A program made the position numbers and the translations under genes. Under the pieces are notes generated by a model. It worked only from the letters and a program-made list of their open reading frames with translations. It had not been told where the DNA came from and searched no databases. DNA of 49,135 bases from Gyrodactylus bullatarudis (taxonomy: Eukaryota > Platyhelminthes > Monogenea > Gyrodactylidea > Gyrodactylidae), in NCBI GenBank assembly GCA_012064415.1, contig SSNU01000144.1, positions 1-49,135 on the forward strand, written 5' to 3'. Shown here in pieces: positions 22,920 through 36,800 of the stretch. How positions within the stretch are numbered: position 1 is the stretch's first letter; the number at the start of each line of letters is the position of its first letter.

Positions 22920-23413
22920 CTATTGATAGTCTTCTTCTGAATCGGTTCTCTTTCTCTTGGAACCAGGATTAGTCAGACTAGCTGTCTTTGGTCGTCCCCT
23001 AGCTTTAGTGGGTTTGTTCTCGCAAGTAGAAGAGGAGTCAGAATTTCTCCTTTCAGTTATTTTTTCATTGCATTTATTCTCTTGTATATTTTCGACAAGA
23101 GGCAAAAGAAAGGCGAAACTTTTATTATCCTCAATTACTGATTTTCTAGATGATCAAAATAAAATGAAGGAATCTTACAGATAGGAGGGTGGAATTGTCT
23201 TAGAAGTTCTATTTGCAGTTAACTTGTAAGCATTGGTCATCAATTCTTCGATGAGAAGCTCAAGGGCCCTGGCTAAAAGACTATTATGAATTTGTACTTA
23301 CAAACGACAGACGGAACGGTAGCAGCAAGTTTACCGATTTCTTCATCAAGCTGTATAATTTTCTTAATCCTAGCAGAAGCAAACTTTCCTGTGAACCTTC
23401 GTCTCGAAGGCAT
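22920..23413 (-). CDS. DRAP1: DR1-associated corepressor, NC2-alpha histone-fold subunit
   Basis: Exons 23413-23302, 23272-23179 and 23145-22920 on the minus strand; 143 residues. The N-terminus MPSRRRFTGKFASARIKKII, then QLDEEIGKLAATVPSVVSRA, LELLIEELM and TIPPSYLKSVIEDN, matches the histone fold of NC2-alpha, which pairs with NC2-beta (DR1) on TBP to repress or tune RNA polymerase II initiation. The tail is short, charged and Lys/Arg-rich with GRPK, like an AT-hook-type patch. Both introns are tiny: 29 nt (23273-23301) and 33 nt (23146-23178), with GTAAG donors and TTTTAG and CATCTAG acceptors. Each is required because unspliced frames stop or break homology. A pyrimidine-rich acceptor (TTTTTCTTTTTAG) lies about 12 bases before the ATG, and HSP60 ends 193 bp upstream on the same strand. 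Confidence 0.88.
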
Positions 23414-23606
23414 ATCTAAAATTTCTAAAAAGAAAAACAAGAGTTCTATTTACTTTTTTTGAATTTATTGTTTAAAAAATAAGTGGAAAATTAAATTTTT
23501 GCTAATGACTATTTATTCACAAAATGCATGAAAATTTTTTCTAAATATGGAAGAATTCTGACGACAATGAAGGTAGAAAAGTTTTGTTGATGACAGCGTT
23601 GAGGTT

Positions 23607-25947
<2,341 letters not shown>

Positions 25948-27349
25948 ATGAGTGGTGAAATTCATAGAAAAATTTTTGGACTTGTCAAACTTGTAAAAAG
26001 TGACGATAATTCCACAACAATAAAACAAAATGATCCCTTTACCAATTGGCGTGATAGTTCATCATCCAGCCTTTCTACAACTGATTCGGATTCTGGGGAC
26101 TTTCTAAGATCAACGTCATTTGTGTGTTCAGTTAATCATATTTTAACTTTTCCAGTCATTAACAAACGAAGGTATAGGAATCGTTAGGAATTTGAATTCC
26201 ACCTCATCTCAAAATGCAGTGAGTATTCGATTAATTTTTTATTTTTCTTTTATCAATCGCATGCCCGTCTTTTTCATCTATTCTATAGTGCTTATTACTT
26301 ATTTTAAATTTATTTTTCATAACTACTAGAAAGTATATAATATAACTAATCATTCTTTATTCCCTCTCCTCGGAATTTATCTAGTTTAGGGTCACTGTTA
26401 GTTTAGAATAAAGTCTATACGATTTTTATTGTAATTTTTATCAAAAATAGCTAAATTTGCTATGTTATTTTAATATTAACCAAGATTTTTAGGTCATGTA
26501 GCCAATGTGTTACTCGCTCGGTACTTTTTTTCATATCGATCACTCTTGGTAAAGATATTTTTTCTCTGGCAGATTCCTAATTCTGATGTCCTAATTGAGC
26601 CTCCTTTCACAACTATTTGTGAATACTTTGATGAACCTTTAGTGAGTCAACAAATCTCTAGTTACACGTTATCAAGATTGTATCAGTTAACCATGGAATA
26701 TTTGCATTTTAATCATAATCTTTCACAGATAGCCAACAAGTTGGATGCTTCTCGTGTCCTGTGAGCGTAAAATCAATTTTATCAATTTATCAACAAACTT
26801 GCATTCCATGTTTTTTCTTTTGAAAAGCCATTCTTTTGCAAAGTCATTTGTAGTTTGATTCATTCATGGTCGAGTTACAATTACAAGAGGTTTAGTTATA
26901 AAAATTTCCGTGTTGAGTAGAGAGAAAGACAAATTTTTTTCTTCCCCAAGCACTTTTCTAGTTCATGCTTCAAAAAGATAATATTGTGTCCAATAATTCA
27001 CAATTTATCACATCTCGTAGTAAAATTCATAGAAAAATTTGACATCTTCAAATGAAATATCTGTATAAAATAAAAAAAATTTTGTATTACTCTAGTGTTC
27101 AACATCATCGTTAGCATTCTAAACAAATAAAAAAAGAGACTCATTAATTCATCGTCATGTTCATCTTCTATGCTCAAGAAAAGAGCTTACTATTTGATCA
27201 TTTTCTTTTCAAGATCCAGTAAAGAGATTGCTCTCAGTGTATACAAGAAAATTCACAAGATACTGTTTGATACGAAGAAATCTCTAAGATCAGATCAAAC
27301 TTTTATTGTTGAAGTATGTGATGATCTTAGCCAGGAAACATCCTTTTGA
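25948..27349 (+). CDS. Predicted four-exon small protein, tentatively BORCS5 (myrlysin)-like
   Basis: Proposed exons 25948-26121, 26156-26218, 26573-26760 and 27214-27349; phases agree and yield 186 residues. The first intron would be 34 nt (26122-26155, GTGTGT...CCAG). The protein has a Ser/Asp-rich N-terminus, then GIGIVRNLNS, NSDVLIEPPF, helical TLSRLYQLTMEYLHFNHNLS, and a charged helical C-terminus. Order, spacing and length (human 196) resemble BORCS5, the myristoylated BORC subunit that tethers lysosomes to ARL8/kinesin, notably the D-V-I...P-F segment and the following YxxHL...N helix. Similarity is weak, and the N-terminal Gly needed for myristoylation is not at position 2 in this model. 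Exon 4 is the least certain; exon 3 could instead run to a TGA at 26762-26764. Confidence 0.45.
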
Positions 27350-27844
27350 CCTATCAACTGTGAAATACACTTGTTCATCAAATTAATTTCTATCAACAAC
27401 ATGTTCTATGTATTTAATAAAAATTTCCTTTGAAATTATTGACCCATCATTTGGAATTAGGGAAAAATTAAACATTGAAATACTAATAAACTTGAGCTAT
27501 TAGATAGACAAGTTGAAATTCAAAAAAGACTGTGAAAACTAAACAGGACTAAAACATTTCCACCTAACTTCACTCAAGATTGCAGTTTACTTTAATACAC
27601 TACCGTTTTTTTATTTCTCACTGTTTCATTAATTAATTAGCTAATATATTCATTTATTCGTGTGTGCTAATGATAACATTTTTTGTTCTGCATGAATTAA
27701 CTCACCCTTCGTTAACAGTCGGTTTTATAATAGTGAATGATTCTCTTCTTCACCCTATATAAAATAACATGATAATACAACCCTGAGTTAACATAAAACA
27801 AAGAGACATTGTGTACTGTCTTCTGGAAAAATCAAAACTCAAGT
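27350..27844. promoter_or_regulatory. Intergenic region with TATA-box candidate for the lysyl oxidase gene
   Basis: TATATAAAA at 27756-27764, 81-89 bp before the ATG at 27845, is a good TATA-box match and would put a start site near 27790. The other genes in the window lack such a motif, which fits a regulated rather than housekeeping promoter. Nothing else seen. Confidence 0.5.
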
Positions 27845-30800
27845 ATGATAGCGTCAAGTCCAGTCTTGATCTTAATCTGCAGTTATTATTACATTATGCA
27901 AGTGGAAGGTGTCTCTAGTTTTGATCGTCTTCGCAGCAACAAGGATGGTGATATTCGTCTTATCGATGAGAATGACAAGACCAGTGGCACTGTCCAAATA
28001 TTCCGGGGCTATTCTTGGGGCAGTGTATGCGATGATCATTGGACCATGAAGGAAGGCAATGTTGTTTGTCGCCAACTTGGCATGGGCTATGCTGTCAAAA
28101 TTTATCGGAATAACTTTTTCAAATCCTCTAATTCACGTGAGTTTTATTTTCATCTCTGCACTCATTGTGATAATTCCCGATAATTCTCTCTTTATTGGTC
28201 AATATGGAAATTCTCGGCCATTGGTCTTTCAAACGTTTCGACGCTGATTGTCTCTTCTCATAAATTTAAACCCTTTGAGAGGCAAAGAATTTCTTTAGTT
28301 TAGGAGATATACAGATATATAGTTTCTTTCCTTCTTCTTCGTCATCTCTAGTAATGGATTTTCAAAAAAACGTTCTCTACATTTTCTTGGGAATTTTTTT
28401 TGTTAGACGTAGAACTTATATTGAATTTTATTGTTTTTTTTTAACAGGTAATCCTTAACCTAGCATAGCTCTTCAATAATTCATATTTACTAAATTATTC
28501 ATAGCTCATTCAAAAGAGTATTAATAGTTTCTCTTTCAGAAAAGGGGTAAACAAATTATTTTCTATTTCTTTCTCAAAACAGAATTATAAATGAGAAAGG
28601 GACTATGTTCCCCCAGGGTTCAATGGCCAAAATAATTAGCAAAATAATAGGATAGACAGGGTGTATTTAGCAAAGTCTTAGGTCCTACTAAAGATTAAAA
28701 TAGATTTTTAAGGAATGTAATCTTACTTGCATATTATTCAGTTCTTTTCTTCCTATGGCGATTCTCTTTAATGGATTCGGATTCAAGTTAATTAGACCCT
28801 CCTGAAAACATGCCATTCAAGCTGTTCAAATTCTTTAGTGATAGAGTCAAACATCACTGATACTTTCAAAACTGAAAAAGGCTAAACGGAGCTAATACTT
28901 TGCATAATACACCCGGCGTGATACACCCTTATGATATCCTAAATCCTACTTTTTTGCGAATTAAATTAACATATCCATCAAGAATATCACTATTGCCAAT
29001 TTCCTCGAATTTCGATACTAACTTGAACATGCAGATAAAGGAAATATAAATTAGAAAGACTCAAAAATTTCTAGAGTTCGTGGCCCTGAAGTTTCATATG
29101 ACTACATAGAAGGCCGGCTTTTAAATTAAAATTTAATTTTAGTTAAAATAAAATGTATTTTAAAATATTTTTATCAACCGTATTCCTGATATGAGATATC
29201 AATTAATTAAGCTAAGCTGTTATTCTCACATTGGATATTTCTAAATCATTAACAGATAAAAATATATTCGCTGAAATATCAGATAAATTGTATTAAACTA
29301 AAACTTTTATTTAAACCAAAGTATTTAGGCGCAACTTTCAAGATTAGATTCATTAATAAGAGACTTCGAAATAGTTTTCTGATTTTCTAAAATGTCACAG
29401 ATACCATTGTTTCATTCTGAAATCATCGTAAAACGCTTTCATGAATGTCAGCATGAATTTTTTCGTTACAGACTGAGGTCAATACTGAACTTACTTAGTT
29501 GGTTAGGCTCTGCTTGAATCAAAAAAGGAGAAAATAGGCCGATCAGGTAAATTGAAGAAATTGGTTAGAAATTAATTAATCCAACTTGTTACAGGAATGT
29601 TATAGGGCCAACAAACTAACCTTAAAGAGGATGATGTCTATTTCAAAATTTCTTTTTGTGGCTAGAATCATCCTCAAGTCCTCAACATTGTCAAGATTAT
29701 TGCAGTATTCTAGTGAATTGTACTTTTTCTAGATTCTACATTGAAATCTGAATAGATAGAAAGTTTACTGTCTTAAATTTTCCTTCTAGAGGAAGAAGAA
29801 CCTGTGCATGAAATCTTTCTCACTTGTAAGAAACATCACTAAAAGACGTTTGATCCAAATTTACTTACTTGATCATCACTTATCTTTTTTCTCCTGCGTT
29901 AGGCGTTAATAAACGATAATAAAATATGGTAATATTTCTGTTTTTTCTTCTTAATTGCTTTTTTCACAGTCTGTTCTGTCCAACTTTTTCTGGACATTCA
30001 CCCCCTCTCCTCTCTACACTTCTCATTGTGTGACGTTGTGTGCTATTTGGGTTGGGGGAGTAGGGATCCATTTAATCCCCTCTCCTACCCTCCTAATGCA
30101 GCAGCAGTAGGAGTAATAATAAGATAAAGTTCATCTTCCAGAGGAAAAAATAAATATCACGACAAAGATTTTTAGAGATGGTTATATGTAATAAAAAGTT
30201 TATTGTCCATCAAAGTATCCCTCTTAATTAATTGGAAAATTCTCCCAACAGATTCCAGGAAATTTTTAGCCGATTTTTAGCTGATCTTTAACATGAGAAT
30301 CTGTTTACTATCGTCACACATTAGGTCCAAACTTGATTATTCTAAGAGTCTCCTCTATGCTAATCTTCATTAATCCCAGAATGTTTAATGAAATTTCTTG
30401 AAAGGTTTATATATTTCTACAATACTCATTACACATATTTCATGAACATAGATTAATCAAATTATTATTATTATTTTTTTAAATTTTTTTTATCGAACCG
30501 CCATATTATATCCAGAGATGCTGTGTATATATATTTGTATTTATATTTATTTATTTTATCTTTTATAAATCAATAAAATCATACTTTCTAACAAAAAAAG
30601 GTTATCTCAACATTTGAGTTTCAGAGTTTTGACTAAGAAACTAGTCAAATTCTATAGAATTACCAAGACTGAGCCTTTTGGATTTATGGGGCCCTTTTTA
30701 ATATCAATATACAAAATACTTGATAAAAATATTGAGAAAGAAAAGATTGATGATAAATTTGATCTTAATGAATAAATAAATAACTTTTTGGTGTGCTTTG

Positions 30801-33800
30801 AAGATTACTAAAAATGTCTGCAAGTTTTCCTGCAGATTATGCATTATCGGCAAATTATCCAAATTCGTCACAACATATATATATGTTACCACTATGTTAC
30901 CGTGAATCGTGGAAATTTCAAATTACTTCCCTAAATAATTTTTATTTTTTTATTTTCGTGGTAAACAAATTAAGTATAATTATAATATGAAATAAATTAT
31001 TTATTTTTGCATGACAAACTATTGTGGCATCTGGAGTTACAAAATACATTATTCTTGCGACACTTTCCAAAATTAGGATATCAGGCCAGATTAATAAAGA
31101 AAAATGTAATAAATATTACGCCAATTGATTTACCTAACAGATCTATTTTGACCCCAAAATAAATTCATTAATGTTGAACGATGGGATTTAAAAAATCTTA
31201 TTTACATGACTAAAGGTCAAATCAATGGTATTCCTCTATCTGTTGAAACTATCATCAAACATACATAATAATACTATAAAATAGAGTTCGTTTGGAATTA
31301 AATTAAAATTAAAAATATATTGCATTCTATTCTAATTGATTCGCCAATAAGATATTGCGAAATAAAATCGAATACAACTACACTTACTTAAACTTTGATT
31401 TTTTTAACAAATTCGATATTTCATATCTCCCCTTACTAATGGACACCGATCTTATGAAAACTCGTTTTTACGAACTCCTACCAGAGGTTGATGGCAAATC
31501 CTCAAAGATTTTTAACCATGAAAAATATCTGCAACTTTTACATGATATCAAAAATTCCCAAGCCAGTGTATCCCCATCAAGCAAACTGTACCGAATTCCT
31601 AAACTCAGCCAAGAATGAGAACAGGAGAGAAGTACTGTTAATCGATGAGGTTTTTAATATCATCCATGAACGTCACATGGGACGTGGAAGAGATATTCTT
31701 AAGGATTCTCTCGACAATTCAGTGATTCGTACGAATCCCTGCTTTCACACGATTCACGGTAACATATACATTGTATTAGTCATTATAAAATTTAAAATTT
31801 TTTAGAATTATAGATTTATTTATTTCATAATAGAGATGTTCATTCAAATTTTTTAAACATTATCAATTAGCTCAACTCCTCTTGAGTATAGAAAAACCCC
31901 TTTTTGATTAATTCTTGCATTTTATTAGCCAATAATAATAGGCAAAAATTTTCACAATACCAAACCTGTCATGGTTATGAAATGAATATTAATAATTCAG
32001 AAATGTTGAATGAACAATACATGAGTCCTATTGATATCAGAGATTCTATCCCAGTAATGATAATTCTAGAAATGGAGAGGTCCAAATCAGATGACAAAAG
32101 TATCATCAGTAAGGTCATTGATGAGACAAATTTTTCGCTCAAGATTGTTACAGAGCATGGCATATTGAAGGGGCTAATGTGTCGTTCAGGCTTTTGAATG
32201 CCATTCTGATCGTGCATGTGAAAATAAATAAATAATCTAGTTCTTAAGAATACATTGTGTATTCAAGGTTACACACAAAAGGCAGAAAGGAATAAATATT
32301 AAATATTTCAGACCAATCTAGCTAGCTAGATTTGTCTTGAGACGAATCTAGCAGTTCAGACCATTCTGTAGCTCCAACATATATATCCTAAATAGACCTA
32401 TTTTTAGTGGGATATCTGCTTGACGATGTTCATTGTAATGGGAATGAAACTCGCCTTGTTGACTGCAAGCACAGAGGCTGGAGCGTCCACAACTGCAAAC
32501 GGAATGAACAAGTCGGCGTCCAATGCGTGGATGAAATAAAGGCTCGCAAGACTCCTGAATGGAATCCGTTGAACTTGGACATGAAAAAGGGGGACATTGA
32601 GAGTCTATCAAGGGGAAAATTCACTGTCGTCAGAGCAGTTGAGCCCCTGAATGGACGTAATGAAACTCTCTATCCTGTAGTTATTGATATAAAGGGTAGC
32701 TCAGTCGGATCAGTTTGCTCAGACTTTTTCTCCGCTGCTGAAGCAATGGTGTTTTGTAAATCACTCAATCTTGGATCTACTGGAAGACCAGTCAAGGTTT
32801 GTTGATAGTTTGGTTTCTATAACAGATATCTTTACAATGCCAAACACAATGTCTAGATTTTAACCCTTAAAGATCCAGAGAATTTTTTCACATGAATAGC
32901 ATTCAATTTTTGGTTTGTTGATACGCTTATTACGAATCTAGGGTTATTCTATCGGAATTATCGAACAAAAATTGGGTCAATTTTTGATTAAAAAATATGC
33001 CATCTTTCTAGCTTTAGGAGATATAGTTCAAGCGATTGCATATTAGATTTCTACAGGCATGATTACTCGATAAAAGTTATTCATATCTATAGTAGGTTTT
33101 CATAAAAACGTTTTAAATGGAAATTAAAATTTTGAAATAGTATAACTTGTGTTTGACGAATAATAAAGCTGAGATCTTTGATTATTTTAAGAGATTAATC
33201 GATAGGTGGTAAACGAAGTATGTTTTGAGCTTTGAATGAGCAATAATGGGTTGATGAAATGACATAGGGGAAAAATAACTCAGTGGGACTTTAAAGATTA
33301 AGAAAATGGACTGATAAAAAGGGCAACACTTGGAAATACAAAAAATCAGCTTTTTATGTTTTTCACACATGTAGGTCATAATTTACTCAGCATTCGAGAT
33401 TAAAAATAAAAGAACAAGGCTTAAACATGACAGTCCTGCTCAGAATTTGGCACTTTTGGGAAATTTTTGCTGTTCCAGTAATCCAACTTGATTCAATAAA
33501 ATATAAGGGTATACAAATATGCTTATTTGCTATTTACCCTGAACGTAATTCTAGAAAATGTGTTTTTTGTGGATTTTTGAAAAGGCTTCTCTCAGCTCAA
33601 ATTTGCATCTAACTGGTTAACTGATTGGATATTAATCAGAGACTAACCTCTCTCTATAATAATATCCATTATAATATACATGATTCATATCAAGATTACA
33701 TTTGTGAATAAAAAAGGTCAACAGAGAAATTCTTTAGATACCAATGGATCCAGTGAACTTTCCTGCCCAGCGTCATCTCCTTATGATCGGCCGATGTTAT

Positions 33801-36800
33801 GGTAATGAGACATCTTTGAACGACTGCTTCTACTACACTGCCTCGATGAAAGATCCATCTCAACAGTTGCCGTGTTCCTCTGATAGTGCAGTTGGTGTGG
33901 AATGTTTCCCAGGTGAATTATTCTCCTCTAAAGCTGCTTGATATCAAGTTTGGAGTCTATGATTTTTACGAAAATTCTATCACCAAGAACTTTGAATAAA
34001 GATTTTCTAAAATACGGATTATTAGGCCCACTAAAAGTTTGTAAAAATGGGAATTTGGCGCCAATTCGAAATTTGAAATTTTTTCAAATTCTTTTCTTCT
34101 TCAAATGCCAATCCGGATTCTAGAAAATCTTGACACATTCTTGACAAAGCTCTTCTCACACCTTAATATTCTTTCCTCTTCATTACACAGGTGGTTCAGA
34201 TTTGTTACCATCAAAGTACCACATGGAATCCTCTGCCTATCTCCAGCGAATCAAGCTCTGGCATCTGGAGTGTGCCATTGAAGAGAGATGCTTACCCGAG
34301 AGTGTCAACAATGTTATTGAGAAAGATCCATGTTAGTCTAATCTTTCCAATATCATTTTTTTAGTCAACTCTAAAGTGATCAACTCATAGGGGGGGGGCG
34401 AGGTTGAGGAAATCTAGGGAAAAGGGGGTCTTTTTCTAGACAATGAAAGTTTCCTTCGGTAAACTAGAGGGTTCTCTCAAGAATGAAATGAGCTTAGAAA
34501 ATCAAAAACTGCTTTCAATGAACTTTCATTTAGAACTGGCAATATTTTGAAATGAAAACCGCCAAGCTGACTAAACTTTGTATGATTCTGCATTGATTCT
34601 TATTGAGTTTGAATTCGAAATAGTTAACCCAGTTATTTTGATAGATTTGACTCAAAAAATATAACCCCTCAAAGTAGATCAAATTGGGGGAAACAATGTT
34701 AAAATCATCTCACTAGTCCATTAACTTATTTCTAGGGCCTCAATAATAAAACCAAAAAAGATGAAAAATAAACTGAAAAATAAGTAGAAAAAAGAGTACT
34801 TTCAAGAAAATTTAAGGGATTTTGAGTAAAAAAATAGTCCTCTACTGTAAATTGTTGCAGAAATTTTTAGTCAATCTTGTGTCAACAAAATTTCTGATAT
34901 TTGGTCAAATTTTTTTCATGATAGAAAATGACCCTTAAACAGTTCTTATGCATATTTTACAAAATACCTACATGTATAATATACATTATTATATCCTTTA
35001 AGTTGAAATTTGAAATTCATGAAGGAATATTATCCTTAACAAAAAGCTACGATCTAGGTGATATTTTCTTACATGATGAAAGCTCGATATCATCGAAAAT
35101 TGTGGTTGGTAGCTAGTTGAGGGATACTACTGTATATTCTGAGATTAAATTTGAAAAATAGTACAATAAAGTACCTGAGAAACAATTCAATACAGAAATA
35201 TAGTACCAGCTATCTTGAATATAGGATTAGATAAGCAGATTATTAAAACTCCTCTGTCTAGAGTAAAAATAGACCAAATATTACTTTTTTGAGGCCCTAC
35301 TTATTACTCATTAGTAGAGGGGTTTAATATTTTGGTCAGCTCCTCTTCTTGACCCTCCATTGGTTTATTTATTTAATTTTACTTCTCGTATCCTTTAGAT
35401 GGCTACGTATGGAAGTCGAGACTATTGCTCAGATTCTCCTCAATTATTGATAACATTGGTTCTGGCCCTTTCATACCATTTGAGGATATGAAGAACTGGG
35501 AATGGCATGCCTGTCATATGTAAGTAAGACCAAACCCCCTATTTCTTCCCCTTACTCTCGCTATTTCTCTATAGCCTTTTCTCGTGAGTAAAAGTCATTA
35601 GTTTAACTATCAGTGGCTGGACACGTTTTGTTCTAATTGTAATAATAATTTATAATTTTAGAAACCTATGAAATATAGATTTTCAATTAAATATACACCC
35701 AAACCCTCAATAATGTTAAGAACAAACAAAATTTTACTATTTCATTGAAAATTATTTTTCTAAACTCATCATTTTTACAGAGAATCTACTATTGAATGTC
35801 CATTTGGTTCTGCTTCTTTTTCCTACTGAATGTTCTATGTAATTAATCAGTCATATAATGAGGCTTAGACTTTTCTACCGTTGAGAATAGTTAAAAAGGA
35901 GCATCATGATGAGAAATAGTTAGAATAATGTCTAGAAAATAAAACAATCGTGTAATTCCTTTCAATGACCATTAATACGTATGAAAATTCTGTGCAATTC
36001 TCTCTTCTTTATAAGTTTTTAATAATCCCATAACTCTCAAGGCATTATCACAGTATGAAAGTGTTTGCCATCTACAATCTGGTCGATCCCGAGAGTCGTA
36101 TCATCGCCAATGGACACAAGGCAAGCTTCTGTCTTGAAGATAGTGAATGCAATCGTGGTGTTACCAAAAAGTTTCAATGCAGCAACGTCGTCCACAACTA
36201 TGGCACTCAAGGTAAAGGTTATAGATATCTTATATATCTAGCATCATGTGTGATTGATTCAAGAGTTTTTTAGGTTCTATTAAAATAAAAAATGGTCTAA
36301 ATTGTAAGATACTCATGGTTGATTCATTTAGTTCTACAGTTATTCAAATATTTCTTGTTGAAAGGAAATTATTTCAGTTTATAGTTCGAAAAAGTGAGAT
36401 TTGAAAATGACCATATTTTTATTTTCACAATTCTTTTCTTCAAATGGTATAAGTGGGCAACATGAGTAGGATTCCAAAAAATCTTTAACATTCGAATTCT
36501 TGATGAAAAAAACTCTGTAAAAATCATAGATTCCCAACTTTATCAAGAGTACACCTGCCTTAATAAATATTAGTAAAAGTAGATTTAATTGGAAGCCCCA
36601 AAGTCATCTCGAGACGTTTCGATACTGAGATGGTCGATTTCCTCCTTCTTTGAGGGAATGAAACCCTTGTAATCTAAACTGTTTCATCTGTTTGGTATTA
36701 ACTACATTTCTATGGGTTTTGTAGAAATCAATAAACTCCCAGAGCACACGATTCCTTCGATATAAATCAACATCAATTATCGTTCAGTATCCTTGAGTTC

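Noticed and set aside
26156..26218. A 16-nt intron inside GGTATAGGAATCGTTAG
   Set aside because: A 34-nt intron just upstream gives a continuous frame without it, and 16 nt would be implausible.
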